Positions 42,978 to 53,573 are shown, numbered from the stretch's first letter. The stretch: 64,000 nt of DNA from JANXSS01 sp040385645 (GCA_040385645.1 JAZKGZ010000004.1:248001-312000); one strand, 5' to 3'. Numbers and translations are program-made. The notes: generated from the sequence alone by a model not told the origin.

Positions 42978-45900
42978 TCAATCCAATTGCCACAGGTGGC
43001 CATCGAAACCGATCAGGGCAATCCGGATTACTCGCCCAGGCATCACACGCTGTAGCACATTCTGGTAGCGCGACAACTGTATGCGGTAAGTATCGAGATC
43101 GGCGGGACCGACGCTACGTTTGTAGTCGAGAATCCAAATTTCATCGACGAACCATACGACCCGGTCCATACGCATCAAATTACCATCGGCCATCATGTCG
43201 AGTTCATTTTCTGCACGCTGAAAAATCGAAGAATCGAAAAAACGACGCAGTAATGGTTGCGACAAAATACATAATGCATGCCTGCACGATTCGGCAGCTT
43301 CTGCCAAAGTGCAATCGAGCCAAACCGCGGCAACTTCGGGAGACGGCATTTTTACTGGCCAACTATCAGTTGCGGTAACACGTTCCATCAGGGCGTGCAG
43401 CAAAATGCCTTCATCGGCGGCCTGCTGCACCGCCTCCGGTTTACCGGATTGCAAAGCAAGCGCCGTGATAGGTGGTAAGGGTGCGGTAGTCGGCATCGGG
43501 CGACGCCCCTGAAACAGGTGCAAACTAAAAAACGATTCTTCGTTTGCCGAAATCAACGGTGCAGCTGGTTGTAATTCCCGCAGCGTCACGACAGCCATGC
43601 GCGCGTACCAACTGTCGGCAGTCATGCCGTCGTCTGCGGCGTTACGGCCGGCGACACCGCTCACGATCAGTATCTGCTTCGCCCGCGTCGCCGCGACATA
43701 TAGCAGATTCCAGTCTTCTTGCGCCTTTTGCCGCTCCTCCTCCTGAAAATAAGCTAATCGCGCCGCGCCGCGCTCTGCTTTTCGCCCGAATACTGAAAAA
43801 TGTACCGGAGCTGGCGCATCCTGCGGCCATACGCACAGCACGCCTGCATCCTCCCGGGGAGGTTCACTGTGATTTGCATCAAGTACCACAACGATCGGTG
43901 CTTCCAACCCTTTCGCGCTATGGATCGTCATGATGCGCACGGCGTCCGAACCGGCATCGATAGCAGCTTCGTCCGGTGCGTCCTGCGTTGCATTGCTTTG
44001 CAAGGCGCGCAGGGCATCGATAAATTTAGGCAGGCTTGGGTAGCGGCCTGCATCCAGGCTTAACGAAAGTTCGGTAAAGGCATGCAAGTTGCCGATTACC
44101 TGCGCCCGCTCCGATGGTCTTGCAAACTGCGCATACCGGGCGACGATATCGCCTTGGTGCATCATGATGTCGAGCAGATCATGCACCGGCAGGCGCGGTG
44201 CCGCATTAAGCCAGGTCGTCAATAGCCACACTGCATGCCGCAGCCGCGTGTTTGTAAGCGTTGTAGTTGTAAGTGTTGTATGCGTAAGCTTCACCTCTGC
44301 AGCCTTCTCAGGCTCAGCCACGGCATGCTGCAGGCGCAACCACCAGGTCGCTTCGCTGCGACGCGCAAGCATTGCCAGATCATCGTCGCTGAAATTGAAG
44401 ATCGGGCTCTTAAGTACTTGGGCTAGCGATAAACTATCGCCAGGCGCGATCAAAAACATCAGCAGGGCCGTCAGATCACTGACCTCGAGCGACTCCAGCA
44501 AACCGCCGCGTTTGCTGGATGTGTAAGGAATGCCGGCATCGCGCAGCGCCCGTTCGTAGGCACCCAGGTGCGCGCGTTTTTTTACCAGCAACATGACGTC
44601 GGACCAGCGGCTCGGCTCGGCACCGTGAATCACGCCGGCATCGAGCTCGGCACGCGCAGCGCGTATTGCCTGTGCAACGGCGATTCCTTCTTCCAGACGT
44701 CGCGCATCGTCTTCCTCTTCGCGCGCCACACTTAGCGGCTCACGCAGTGGTGCCCGCGAAGACGTTACAAATGTAGAAGTTTTATCTTCCGGCTCGCTGC
44801 GTCGTATCAACGGTAAACGCCAGACTAAGCCGGAAGAAGCAGCGAGAGTCGTTTGAGAAAAATACAGCGGATTCCCGACAAAGATCTGATTGAACATTGC
44901 CGTCAAGGCATGACCGTTACGACGCGTCTGGCTGGTACGCAGCACGCGGGCACCTTGAGCCTGCAGCATTTCACGCGCGGCGTCGAACAATCGTGGCTCG
45001 GCACGACGAAAACGATAGATCGATTGCTTTGGATCACCTACCACGAACACACTGGGTCGACCGGCTTCCTCGCCGTAGGCGTCGAGCCAGGCGCGCACGA
45101 CGCTCCATTGCAACGGATTCGTATCCTGGAATTCATCCAGCAATATATGGCGATAACGCGCGTCCAGGCGACTTTGCAGATAAGCCGCATGATGCGGGTT
45201 GCTGAGCAAGCGGTAGACATGCCATTCGAGATCGGCGAAATCGAGCACACGCCGCTCGGCTTTGAGGGTCTGATATTGCTCTAGAAAAGCGTGGCCAACG
45301 GTGGTCAGTGCATGATTAAGCGCAATGACGGTGGGCTCATGACTTCGCGCCTTCAACGTTGCAAGAGCATCCCCTAGGTCGTTGAATTCTTTTTCAAACT
45401 GAGCTGCCGAATCATTGCCATAATGCTTTTCCAATGCCGCCAACAATCCTTTGGTGGTCGCGTTTTTTCGACGTGCGCCGTTCGCATCGAAAAACTGTGT
45501 GTATAAAGCCTCGAATTTGTCGGTCGTTGCTTGCCCGTCAAGTGCGATTTCAATTGCCACAGCACGCTTTTGATTGATCGCTGTGCCTTGCCCCAGTAAC
45601 CGAGCTGAACTGGCTAGGCGTTCACACAGATCTGGCATCGACCATAGCGTTAGCCGGGCATCGCCGTCGCCATCTTCGCCGCACAGCGCACGCAAGCCTT
45701 CTAACGGAGTGCCGTCTTTTGCGGCAGCCCACCATTCAGCACGTTTGGCGACGAATGCATCCAGAAGTTTTTGTGCCTGATGGTCGCCCACCAGCTTATA
45801 GAGCGCCAGCACGGCCTGGCGCAGTTGTTGATGCTCCGGCTCATTAACGATACGCATGAAACGATTGTTTGTTTCTAACAGCAATTCGCCGGTCGCTTCG

Positions 45901-46394
45901 ATCAGGGCGTAACCGTGCGGCACACCCGATGCCAACGGTGCAACCTGGAGCAGCCGACCGAACCAGCTATGAAACGTATCGATGGACAGCCGCTGCGGGG
46001 TTGACAAGATCCGTTCATACAATCCGCGTGCCACCGGCACCATACCAGCTGCCTCAGCAGTCGAGACACCGCGCTCGCACAGCAACCCGATAATTTCGGT
46101 ATCTGATGCCAGCGCCAATTCGCGCAACAAGGCCATCAATCGCTCCTGCATTTCCTGCGCAGCCTTGCGGGTAAACGTAATTGCCAGCAACGCCGAGGGT
46201 TCGCAGCCTGCCAGTAGTAACCGTAACATGCGTGCAACCAAGAGCCAGGTCTTGCCACTGCCGGCACAAGCTTCAACGACGACAGACGTCGCCGGGTCGC
46301 AAGCTGCGGCGATGAAAGCGGCCGCATCGACCGTTTGGTTATCGACGGTGTATGCCTGTGGAGACAGAGAAGCGAACCTGACGTCGTTCACCAT
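42978..46394 (-). CDS. addA: UvrD-type helicase/nuclease, AddA-like
   Basis: This 1138-residue protein is the helicase-nuclease half of an AddAB-type double-strand-break repair enzyme. Walker A is ACAGSGKTWLL (Lys48), then AITFTRKAAQEMQERL, LLDEFQDTNPLQW and VVGDPKQSIYRFRRAEP. C-terminal helicase motifs include MTIHSAKGLEAPIVVV and YVAATRAK. The C-terminal nuclease has ILDYKRS, with Asp1090 and Lys1092. The ATG at 46394 overlaps the stop of addB as ATGGTGA, so the two are coupled. Confidence 0.9.
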   Translation of the reverse strand: MVNDVRFASLSPQAYTVDNQTVDAAAFIAAACDPATSVVVEACAGSGKTWLLVARMLRLLLAGCEPSALLAITFTRKAAQEMQERLMALLRELALASDTEIIGLLCERGVSTAEAAGMVPVARGLYERILSTPQRLSIDTFHSWFGRLLQVAPLASGVPHGYALIEATGELLLETNNRFMRIVNEPEHQQLRQAVLALYKLVGDHQAQKLLDAFVAKRAEWWAAAKDGTPLEGLRALCGEDGDGDARLTLWSMPDLCERLASSARLLGQGTAINQKRAVAIEIALDGQATTDKFEALYTQFFDANGARRKNATTKGLLAALEKHYGNDSAAQFEKEFNDLGDALATLKARSHEPTVIALNHALTTVGHAFLEQYQTLKAERRVLDFADLEWHVYRLLSNPHHAAYLQSRLDARYRHILLDEFQDTNPLQWSVVRAWLDAYGEEAGRPSVFVVGDPKQSIYRFRRAEPRLFDAAREMLQAQGARVLRTSQTRRNGHALTAMFNQIFVGNPLYFSQTTLAASSGLVWRLPLIRRSEPEDKTSTFVTSSRAPLREPLSVAREEEDDARRLEEGIAVAQAIRAARAELDAGVIHGAEPSRWSDVMLLVKKRAHLGAYERALRDAGIPYTSSKRGGLLESLEVSDLTALLMFLIAPGDSLSLAQVLKSPIFNFSDDDLAMLARRSEATWWLRLQHAVAEPEKAAEVKLTHTTLTTTTLTNTRLRHAVWLLTTWLNAAPRLPVHDLLDIMMHQGDIVARYAQFARPSERAQVIGNLHAFTELSLSLDAGRYPSLPKFIDALRALQSNATQDAPDEAAIDAGSDAVRIMTIHSAKGLEAPIVVVLDANHSEPPREDAGVLCVWPQDAPAPVHFSVFGRKAERGAARLAYFQEEERQKAQEDWNLLYVAATRAKQILIVSGVAGRNAADDGMTADSWYARMAVVTLRELQPAAPLISANEESFFSLHLFQGRRPMPTTAPLPPITALALQSGKPEAVQQAADEGILLHALMERVTATDSWPVKMPSPEVAAVWLDCTLAEAAESCRHALCILSQPLLRRFFDSSIFQRAENELDMMADGNLMRMDRVVWFVDEIWILDYKRSVGPADLDTYRIQLSRYQNVLQRVMPGRVIRIALIGFDGHLWQLD

Positions 46395-49216
46395 GCGCCC
46401 TTGCGACACAACCCGCGCACGTCGCAGTATTGGCAAATCGATTCGATACCGGAAGCGCGCAATGCCGCACCTTCGGCGATAGCCTGCAGAGTCGTGCCGA
46501 TCTGCTGGCGCAGCTGTTCCTGCCAAACTGCGTAATCGGTTGCGTCGACGGTGCCGATCTTTTCTTTATGCGGCTCCAACCCGACGAAATGTGCACTCGC
46601 AGGTGGACTTTCCGAGAGCAATCCATAGAATGCCAGTTGATGGTCTTCATTGCCTTCGATGCGCTTCTTCAAGGAAGCGGCATCTTTGGTTTTGTAATCG
46701 ATCACAGCGGTCTCGCCGGCAGCATTGCAGTCCAGACGATCGATGCGTCCGTGTAAAAGTACTTCGCCACCGGGCCAACGTAATATCTGCTCGCGCCACT
46801 GCTCGCCTTCCAGAAAGGTCCAGCCCGTGGCCTCGCGCGTTGTCGCCCATTCTAGATAAGCCGGCATCGCTTTCGCCCAGCGATCGTAATAGCCGAGCGC
46901 GGCACCGCTACGCGCCAGTTCCGCTGCGAACACTTGCTGGGTGAGCAATTCCAAAAATGCCGCCGGGTCTTCCGCACCGGCCACTTTGTCGCGTAGGCCC
47001 GCATGAAAAAGATGCAGTATCTGATGTAACCAGTCGCCGTAATCGCGCTTTTCAGGGCGCTCGGAAAACTCGTCCAGTCCCGCCAAGCCGAGCATGCGGG
47101 TCGCGAAGAATTGGTAAGGACAGTCAACCAGAGCGGTGTATCCGCTCGCAGATAACTTTTTGGGCAGCAGATCGGGCGCGACCACAGCCGGCATAAAAGA
47201 ACGTTCGTATGCCAGTGCTACCTGCGGCAAACACGTTTGATGTACGCGCAAGCCAGGCAGTTCTTGAATCGCCAATGCCAGGTCGAGCCGTTCCACCCAG
47301 CTGCTTACAGGATTAGACTCGCCATCCCTTACGGACTGCCATGAAACCACGACTAGCGGATTCGCCGTCAGTAACTCGGCAAAATTACGCAGCTGCTCCA
47401 ATTGCCTTTGCTCGCGCGTAACCAATCCCAGTTCCCGTCGTACCGGGTTAGCGAAAAACAATGTCTCGTTCGGTACCGCAGGCAAGTGTGCCGCATCTGC
47501 GCCGACCACCAACACCGCGTCGAACGCTCGCAGGTGCGCACAATGAAGCGGCAGCATCACCACGCGCTTGTCACTCACCGGTGGCACGAAGGTGGTTGAC
47601 TCCATTTGCATGGAAGCGAAGGCACGCCACTCCGAAAAAGAAAATTCTTGAAGCAGCGGGCTGCAATCGCGGGCAATCTGCGATAACAGCGTGATCAATT
47701 GCTGGCCCGCTGCATCTTTGCGATAGGCTTCGGCCATTCCCAAAGCATCGAGTGTGGCAATGGTTAGATTCATCCAGGCGGCGATGGTGTGCCGTTTTTT
47801 AAACATATCGGCCTGGTTACTTAAATGCTGCACCCGCTCGCGCGCCGGCCCTGCCGGCACCGCCGCCATGATTGCGCCCCAGCCACCGGCAACATTGCCG
47901 CGACGCAGCGCGATTTCGATGACCATTACGCTATCGGCGTTTTTTTCCGACGCTTCCAGCAAAAACGGCGATTTCAGGAAATCGAGCAATGCCGTGTTTT
48001 GCGCGCGCGTCGTCACCACATCGAACCATGCGGTGAGGGCGGCAGCGGCCCTCGTGGTCGACAATTTCCACCCGGTTTCATCGGCTACCTGCACCTGCGC
48101 ACGTTGCAGCAACGCTCGTAGACGACGCGCCACGACCCTGTCCTGAACGACGATGGCAATGGCTGCCTTGCCCTCCTCCAACCAGTCGACGATGGTTTGC
48201 GCACCTCGTGAGGCTTCCTCCTCCAGACTACATGCCGGACTCAGCGCCACATGGCGCAGCGGACGCTCAATCCATGGTAGAGCTGCTCCGGTTCCAAATG
48301 AAGATCTTGAAAACTCGAGCGATGTCTCGCAAGGCTCCAGCAACTCGGGCCAGGCTTTGCCCATGGCCCAGGGTAATTTTTCTGCGCACCAATCGAGGTG
48401 CACTATCAGTACTGGCTGTTGCTCTGCCCAAGCCTCCAAAAACGCATGGGCACACGCGTCCGATGCCGTCGGCGCTATCCATACCAGCGGCGAAGTAGCG
48501 TCGGCCGCCAGCCGCATCATTTTTTCAAAGGCCACAGCACCGGGATCTTCAGCGGTTAGCAGACTTTTCCATATAGCCCAAACTAGCTGAGCCTCCTCAG
48601 AAAGCACCGAGCGTGCGCTCGGCGGCAGTTGCGACAAAGCTGCCTCCCAACGTGCTTCGGCGTGCTCGGCATGTTGCGCCATACCGGGCAGCAGTGCTGC
48701 GGTGAGTTCATCGGCCAAGGCGAGCAATGTCTGCGCCAGTGGAAGCAGATCGGTATTTCGACGCGCGGTAAAAAGTTTTTTCAACCATGCATGCTGGCGC
48801 AGCTCCGCATACAGTTGCATCAAACGCTCATTGCCGGTCGATACGATTTTGTCGGATGGGACACCGACACTATGGTCTTGACTGCGCTGCAGATCCAGCC
48901 AACCCGACATCGTGCAAATTCGAGGCGCGATGAACGCTCCGCCCAACGCATCGTGCAGTGCTTGGCGCAATTGCAACGTATGCCCCAGGGTCGGTACGAC
49001 CATGCGCAGGCCGGACAAATCGCTCGGTGTTGCCGATGCCGACGTCGCCCGTGACAACGACGGCAACACCTTTAGTAAAGCTTGTGCGACCTCTGCCCAA
49101 AAACTTGGACCGGGTGCAATTTTGAGCGTGGGTAGCAGCATAGCGGGTGGCACTGGAAAACCGAATCCACCTATTATGCGAGGCTTGGCGACAAACAAAC
49201 CACACTGCAGCCACAT
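46388..49216 (-). CDS. addB: PD-(D/E)XK nuclease, AddB-like
   Basis: This 942-residue protein is the second subunit of the AddAB-type enzyme. Its C-terminal RecB-like nuclease shows GRIDRLDCNAAGETAVIDYKTKD. The cysteine set Cys699 (TALVDCPYQFFATR) with Cys928, Cys931 and Cys937 (CQYCDVRGLC) fits the 4Fe-4S staple of AddB nucleases. The N-terminal helicase-like part lacks a clear Walker A, as usual for AddB. The exact start is uncertain: ATGs at 49216, 49192-region and MLLPTLKIAPG (49141) are possible. Confidence 0.85.
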   Translation of the reverse strand: MWLQCGLFVAKPRIIGGFGFPVPPAMLLPTLKIAPGPSFWAEVAQALLKVLPSLSRATSASATPSDLSGLRMVVPTLGHTLQLRQALHDALGGAFIAPRICTMSGWLDLQRSQDHSVGVPSDKIVSTGNERLMQLYAELRQHAWLKKLFTARRNTDLLPLAQTLLALADELTAALLPGMAQHAEHAEARWEAALSQLPPSARSVLSEEAQLVWAIWKSLLTAEDPGAVAFEKMMRLAADATSPLVWIAPTASDACAHAFLEAWAEQQPVLIVHLDWCAEKLPWAMGKAWPELLEPCETSLEFSRSSFGTGAALPWIERPLRHVALSPACSLEEEASRGAQTIVDWLEEGKAAIAIVVQDRVVARRLRALLQRAQVQVADETGWKLSTTRAAAALTAWFDVVTTRAQNTALLDFLKSPFLLEASEKNADSVMVIEIALRRGNVAGGWGAIMAAVPAGPARERVQHLSNQADMFKKRHTIAAWMNLTIATLDALGMAEAYRKDAAGQQLITLLSQIARDCSPLLQEFSFSEWRAFASMQMESTTFVPPVSDKRVVMLPLHCAHLRAFDAVLVVGADAAHLPAVPNETLFFANPVRRELGLVTREQRQLEQLRNFAELLTANPLVVVSWQSVRDGESNPVSSWVERLDLALAIQELPGLRVHQTCLPQVALAYERSFMPAVVAPDLLPKKLSASGYTALVDCPYQFFATRMLGLAGLDEFSERPEKRDYGDWLHQILHLFHAGLRDKVAGAEDPAAFLELLTQQVFAAELARSGAALGYYDRWAKAMPAYLEWATTREATGWTFLEGEQWREQILRWPGGEVLLHGRIDRLDCNAAGETAVIDYKTKDAASLKKRIEGNEDHQLAFYGLLSESPPASAHFVGLEPHKEKIGTVDATDYAVWQEQLRQQIGTTLQAIAEGAALRASGIESICQYCDVRGLCRKGAW

Positions 49217-49551
49217 ATTTCAAAAAATAGGTTATTATTTATTGAATCCCCTGCTGCATGTGCCAGTGCTCCTTCCGGTAAAAACCGGTTGTCGTCGACT
49301 AGGCATATCGATCAAAAAACCGTCATCATCGGTTATCGGTTAATTGAAACGGTTCTCCAGCGCTCAAGGCTCATCCGGCTATCCAACGAGATGGCAATAC
49401 ACCACACAAAAACAAGGTAGATGTCCTGGCAATCATTGCTTAATCATGAGCCTATCGCATAAGCATATCGTATGAGCAAATTGCTGCTGCCATCTCCCGA
49501 TATTTCTATATTTCCGTCATCCACCTTTTTATTTTGCAATTCGAGGCAACA
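49217..49551. other. Divergent promoter region between addB and trxA
   Basis: This 335-base gap has no gene I can support. It contains a small inverted repeat (CCGGT/ACCGG around AAAA, near 49276) and two similar words, ATCGCATAAGC and ATCGTATGAGC, near 49457-49480. Sequence just before trxA is T-rich. The promoters for addB and trxA must lie here. Confidence 0.45.
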
Positions 49552-49878
49552 ATGAGTGAAAACATTAAACATATTTCCGACGCTTCTTTCGACCAGGATG
49601 TTTTGCAATCCGACAAGCCGGTATTAGTCGATTTTTGGGCGGAATGGTGCGGCCCATGCAAAATGATCGCGCCGATTCTCGAAGAAATTGCCAAGGAATA
49701 CGAAGGCAAGCTACAAATCGTCAAGATGGATGTCGATGCCAACCAGGCGGTTCCTGCAAAATTCGGGATCCGCGGCATACCAACGCTTATTCTTTTTAAA
49801 AGCGGCGAGCCAGCAGCGCAAAAAGTGGGGGCGATGGCAAAAGGTCAGCTGACTTCATTTATCAATAGTAATATTTAA
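49552..49878 (+). CDS. trxA: Thioredoxin 1
   Basis: This 108-residue cytoplasmic protein reduces disulfides in ribonucleotide reductase and other targets. The active site is FWAEWCGPCKMIAP with Cys33 and Cys36, and GIRGIPTLILF holds the cis-proline. The length is typical. The start at 49552 has GAGG eight bases ahead; an ATG at 49534 is in the leader. It is followed 120 bases later by rho, the usual trxA-rho neighbourhood. Confidence 0.97.
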   Translation: MSENIKHISDASFDQDVLQSDKPVLVDFWAEWCGPCKMIAPILEEIAKEYEGKLQIVKMDVDANQAVPAKFGIRGIPTLILFKSGEPAAQKVGAMAKGQLTSFINSNI

Positions 49879-49998
49879 CTTTCACGATCTGCAACGCGGT
49901 ACAGGCCAGCCTGTACCCTCCGCCTGCCTGATCTTTCCAGTCACAACGTTTCCTTCCCTCCCCTACCTTTACATTCCCAGCCCGGGACACTCACAATC

Positions 49999-51270
49999 AT
50001 GCATCTATCCGAACTGAAAGCACTTCACGTATCAGCCCTGCTGGAAATGGCAATCGGGCTCGATATCGACAATGCCGCCCGGTTACGCAAACAGGAATTA
50101 ATGTTTGCGATCTTAAAAAAACGCGCGAAATCGGGGGAACAGATTTTTGGCGATGGTGCTCTGGAAGTATTGCCGGATGGCTTCGGATTTTTGCGTTCGC
50201 CGGACGCCAGCTACATGGCGTCGACCGACGACATTTACATATCGCCCTCGCAAATTCGACGCTTCAATCTGCACACCGGGGATTCGATCGAGGGTGAGGT
50301 GCGCACGCCTAAAGATGGCGAGCGTTATTTTGCATTGGTGAAGGTCGATAAGGTCAATGGCGAATCTCCGGAGGCGTCCAAGCATCGCATTCTTTTTGAG
50401 AATCTGACGCCCCTGCACCCCAGCAAAATGCTCACCCTCGAACGCGAAATGCGAGGGGAGGAAAATATTACCGGGCGAATCATCGATTTATTGGCACCGG
50501 TGGGTAAAGGGCAGCGCGGCCTGCTCGTAGCATCGCCAAAATCCGGCAAATCGGTGATCTTGCAGCATATCGCGCATGCGATCACTGCCAACCACCCGGA
50601 TATCACGCTGATCGTGCTGCTAATCGACGAGCGGCCGGAAGAAGTCACCGAGATGCAGCGTTCGGTGCGTGGCGAAGTGGTGGCATCGACCTTCGATGAA
50701 CCGGCGACACGGCACGTGCAGGTAGCCGAAATGGTGCTGGAAAAAGCCAAGCGCTTAGTCGAAATGAAAAAAGACGTGGTGATTTTGCTGGATTCGATCA
50801 CCCGACTGGCTCGTGCTTACAACACCGTGATTCCAGCATCGGGCAAGGTCTTGACCGGTGGTGTCGATGCCAATGCATTGCAGAGACCAAAACGGTTTTT
50901 CGGAGCGGCCCGTAATATCGAAGAAGGTGGCTCGTTGACCATCATCGCTACGGCGTTGATCGAAACGGGCAGCCGTATGGACGATGTGATCTTCGAAGAG
51001 TTCAAGGGTACCGGCAATATGGAGGTGCATCTGGAGCGCAGGCTGGCTGAAAAACGCGTATATCCGGCAATCAATCTCAACAAGTCAGGCACACGTCGTG
51101 AAGAGTTGCTAATCAAACCAGATCAATTGCAAAAAATCTGGGTGTTGCGCAAGCTGCTTTACAGCATGGATGAAATGGAGGCGATGGAATTTATCCTCGA
51201 TAAGATGAAGGCAACTAAAAACAACGCAGAATTCTTCGACATGATGCGACGTGGCAATACAAACTCTTAA
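49999..51270 (+). CDS. rho: Transcription termination factor Rho
   Basis: This 423-residue hexameric RNA helicase ends transcription at Rho-dependent sites. The RNA-binding cold-shock-like domain has DGFGFLRSP (60-68). Walker A is ASPKSGKSVIL (Lys184), followed by LLIDERPEEVTEM and the RNA-contact loops. The length and order are typical. The gene starts at an ATG preceded by a weak binding site. It is followed by rpmE. Confidence 0.98.
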   Translation: MHLSELKALHVSALLEMAIGLDIDNAARLRKQELMFAILKKRAKSGEQIFGDGALEVLPDGFGFLRSPDASYMASTDDIYISPSQIRRFNLHTGDSIEGEVRTPKDGERYFALVKVDKVNGESPEASKHRILFENLTPLHPSKMLTLEREMRGEENITGRIIDLLAPVGKGQRGLLVASPKSGKSVILQHIAHAITANHPDITLIVLLIDERPEEVTEMQRSVRGEVVASTFDEPATRHVQVAEMVLEKAKRLVEMKKDVVILLDSITRLARAYNTVIPASGKVLTGGVDANALQRPKRFFGAARNIEEGGSLTIIATALIETGSRMDDVIFEEFKGTGNMEVHLERRLAEKRVYPAINLNKSGTRREELLIKPDQLQKIWVLRKLLYSMDEMEAMEFILDKMKATKNNAEFFDMMRRGNTNS

Positions 51271-51382
51271 TTCTGCAGTATAATCACGGACTTTTCCACA
51301 CGGGCAAGTGTTCACCAATCGGGTCAAGAAGTAAGGCGACCGACGAAGTGGCGATTGGCTACCCAACTATTCGAGGCAATCC

Positions 51383-51652
51383 ATGAAAGAAAATATTCAC
51401 CCGGAATATCAGGAAGTCGTATTCCACGATTTATCGTGCGATTTCAAGTTCGTCACCCGCTCGACCGTGAAGACGCGTGAAAAAACCACCTTCGAGGGCA
51501 AGGAATACCCGCTGGTAAAGATCGAGGTATCCTCGGAATCACACCCGTTCTTTACAGGCAAACATAAAATTGTCGACACCGCCGGGCGGGTCGATAAATT
51601 CCGCAAAAAATTTGGCGTGGTCGGTTCGAAGACTCAGGTCAACGCAGAATAA
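51383..51652 (+). CDS. rpmE2: 50S ribosomal protein L31, type B
   Basis: This 89-residue ribosomal protein has the start MKENIHPEYQEVVFHDLSCD and the motif SESHPFFTGKHKIVDTAGRVDKF of L31. It lacks the CxxC zinc-binding pairs of type A L31, so it is the zinc-independent type B paralogue. A TATAAT -10-like box lies at 51279-51284, just after the rho stop, and the leader holds a possible 7-bp stem (51315-51321 with 51352-51358). A terminator follows. Confidence 0.95.
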   Translation: MKENIHPEYQEVVFHDLSCDFKFVTRSTVKTREKTTFEGKEYPLVKIEVSSESHPFFTGKHKIVDTAGRVDKFRKKFGVVGSKTQVNAE

Positions 51653-51701
51653 AGATTGCGTATTCAGGTCAACGCGATCTTCTCCAAGCGTTAAAAAAAT
51701 A

Positions 51702-51725
51702 AAAGGCAGCTTTGGCTGCCTTTTT
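51702..51725 (+). terminator. Intrinsic terminator after rpmE
   Basis: GGCAGC and GCTGCC (51705-51710, 51715-51720) form the stem, extended by AAA/TTT, with a TTTG loop. Five T follow from 51721. Confidence 0.88.
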
Positions 51726-51805
51726 CATTCATCGATGCAATGTCTTGAATTTTTGCGGCACAATAACGCCGGCTTGTCGCCCGCCTTCGCCATGAACTCC
51801 CGAGA

Positions 51806-53569
51806 ATGAAACCCGTCCGCCTGCCCGCCTCCGCCACGCTTGCCTTGCCGCGATGGGCGTTGTTCGCATTGACTTTGCTTTACATCTTGCCGGGCTTGTT
51901 CGGGCGCGACCCTTGGAAAAACGAGGATGCCAGCAGCTTCGGCATCATGTGGAGTTTGGCTCATGGCGGCTTGTCCGACTGGCTGGCACCGCACATCGCC
52001 GGCTTGGCAATGCCCCAGGAAGGGCCGCTGGCATTTTGGATCGGTGCGTTATGCATCAAGCTCTTCGGCTCACTGATCGGCGATGTGATGGCTTCGCGGG
52101 TCGCAACCGTGCTGTTCTTCCTGCTCGGTGCGCTTTCCGTTTGGCACGCTACCTATGTTTTAGGAAAACGTGTCGAAGCTCAGCCGTTGCGATTGGCTTT
52201 CGGTGGGCAACCCGAGGCGCGGGATTACGGCCGGACACTGGCCGATGGCGCGCTGCTCATCTATCTCGGATTGCTCGGCTTGCTGGCACATAGTCATTCC
52301 AGCGGTGCCGGTGCGTTGCATGTGAGCTTAATGGCGTTCGTGCTCTATGCCGCGGTACAGCTGTTCGACACCGGTTCTTTGCGCATGGCAGCAATGCTTG
52401 GGCTGGGATTGGGTGCGTCGGTTCTTACGCGTGGCTACGTCGCACCGGCGGCAATTGCCGCTGGCCTGCTGGCATTAGCCGTTTTAAAAAACCGAAAGAT
52501 CTGCCAGCATCTACTCCTGATAAGCCTACCATTGGCCTTGCTCTTGCCTGGTCTCTGGGCTGCGGCTGCCACCGCGATACAGCCGTTCGGCAGGTTACCG
52601 GTATCCGAATGGCTAGCCTGGAACAGCCGGATGCTGGGCTGGCCGTCCTGGGAACCGATGAAGTATTTTCTCAAGAACGGCATCTGGTTCGCCTGGCCGG
52701 CGTGGCCGTTCGCCAGTTGGGCGGTGTACGCCTGGCGCAAGCAATTCAGTGCGCTGCACATCGCACTGCCACTAATGTTTGTCAATCTCATCGCCTTTCT
52801 CGTGCTGCTGGCACCCACGTTCGACGAAAAGATATTGCTGCCGATGCTGCCGCCGCTGGCCATTCTTGCAGCGTTCGGCTTACCCACTATGAAACGTGGT
52901 GCCATTAATGCGGTCGATTGGTTTTCCGTCATGACGCTTACAACCTGCGCCGCTTTCATCTGGCTCGGCTGGGTTGCCAAGCAAACCGGCTGGCCGGCGC
53001 AATTGGCGCGCAACGCATTTAAACTTGCGCCTGGCTTCAAGCCGGAATTCGGCTGGATCGCTTTTCTGACCGCGGCTGCAGCGACCGCGGCTTGGTTCGT
53101 GATAGTGCACTGGCGTTTGTCGCGCCGGCCGCAAGTGCTGTGGCGCGCCGTTGTATTGTCTTCAGGCGGCGTGATTTTATGCTGGCTACTGCTCATGACA
53201 CTATGGCTACCATGGGGTAATTTCATGAAAAGCTATGCGGGCGTCGCGCAACAAATCGCCGGCAGCCTGCCGGCCACAGCTAACTGCGTCGATACCGATG
53301 TCGGCCCGGCACAGCGAGCGTCGTTCGCCTTTTTCGGCGCTATTCCATTTCACCGAGCCGACGACGCTGGCGCGATCCACACTACCGGCACAACCGGCAC
53401 TACCAACGCTACCCGCTGCGACTTCCTACTGCTGCAGGATAAAAACCGCCAAGACTCCGCCGATGAACCTCGCTTGCTACGCGACGGTGCTCGTTGGAAG
53501 CTGTTGTGGGAAGGCCGCCGAGCATCCGACCGCGACGAGCGCTTTCGGCTTTATGAGCGATTGAAATAA
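51806..53569 (+). CDS. ArnT/PMT-like membrane glycosyltransferase (GT39 family)
   Basis: This 587-residue inner-membrane protein has about ten hydrophobic spans. The N-terminal periplasmic loop LFGRDPWKNEDASSFGI recalls the acidic catalytic loop of ArnT/PMT-type glycosyltransferases, which use polyprenyl-phosphate sugars. The C-terminus is a periplasmic domain with DLLLQDKNR-like sequence (CDFLLLQDKNRQD). The sugar and acceptor are unknown; lipid A or a surface glycan are options. It is followed four bases later by a MATE gene, so the two form a unit. Confidence 0.75.
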   Translation: MKPVRLPASATLALPRWALFALTLLYILPGLFGRDPWKNEDASSFGIMWSLAHGGLSDWLAPHIAGLAMPQEGPLAFWIGALCIKLFGSLIGDVMASRVATVLFFLLGALSVWHATYVLGKRVEAQPLRLAFGGQPEARDYGRTLADGALLIYLGLLGLLAHSHSSGAGALHVSLMAFVLYAAVQLFDTGSLRMAAMLGLGLGASVLTRGYVAPAAIAAGLLALAVLKNRKICQHLLLISLPLALLLPGLWAAAATAIQPFGRLPVSEWLAWNSRMLGWPSWEPMKYFLKNGIWFAWPAWPFASWAVYAWRKQFSALHIALPLMFVNLIAFLVLLAPTFDEKILLPMLPPLAILAAFGLPTMKRGAINAVDWFSVMTLTTCAAFIWLGWVAKQTGWPAQLARNAFKLAPGFKPEFGWIAFLTAAAATAAWFVIVHWRLSRRPQVLWRAVVLSSGGVILCWLLLMTLWLPWGNFMKSYAGVAQQIAGSLPATANCVDTDVGPAQRASFAFFGAIPFHRADDAGAIHTTGTTGTTNATRCDFLLLQDKNRQDSADEPRLLRDGARWKLLWEGRRASDRDERFRLYERLK

Positions 53570-53573
53570 GCGC

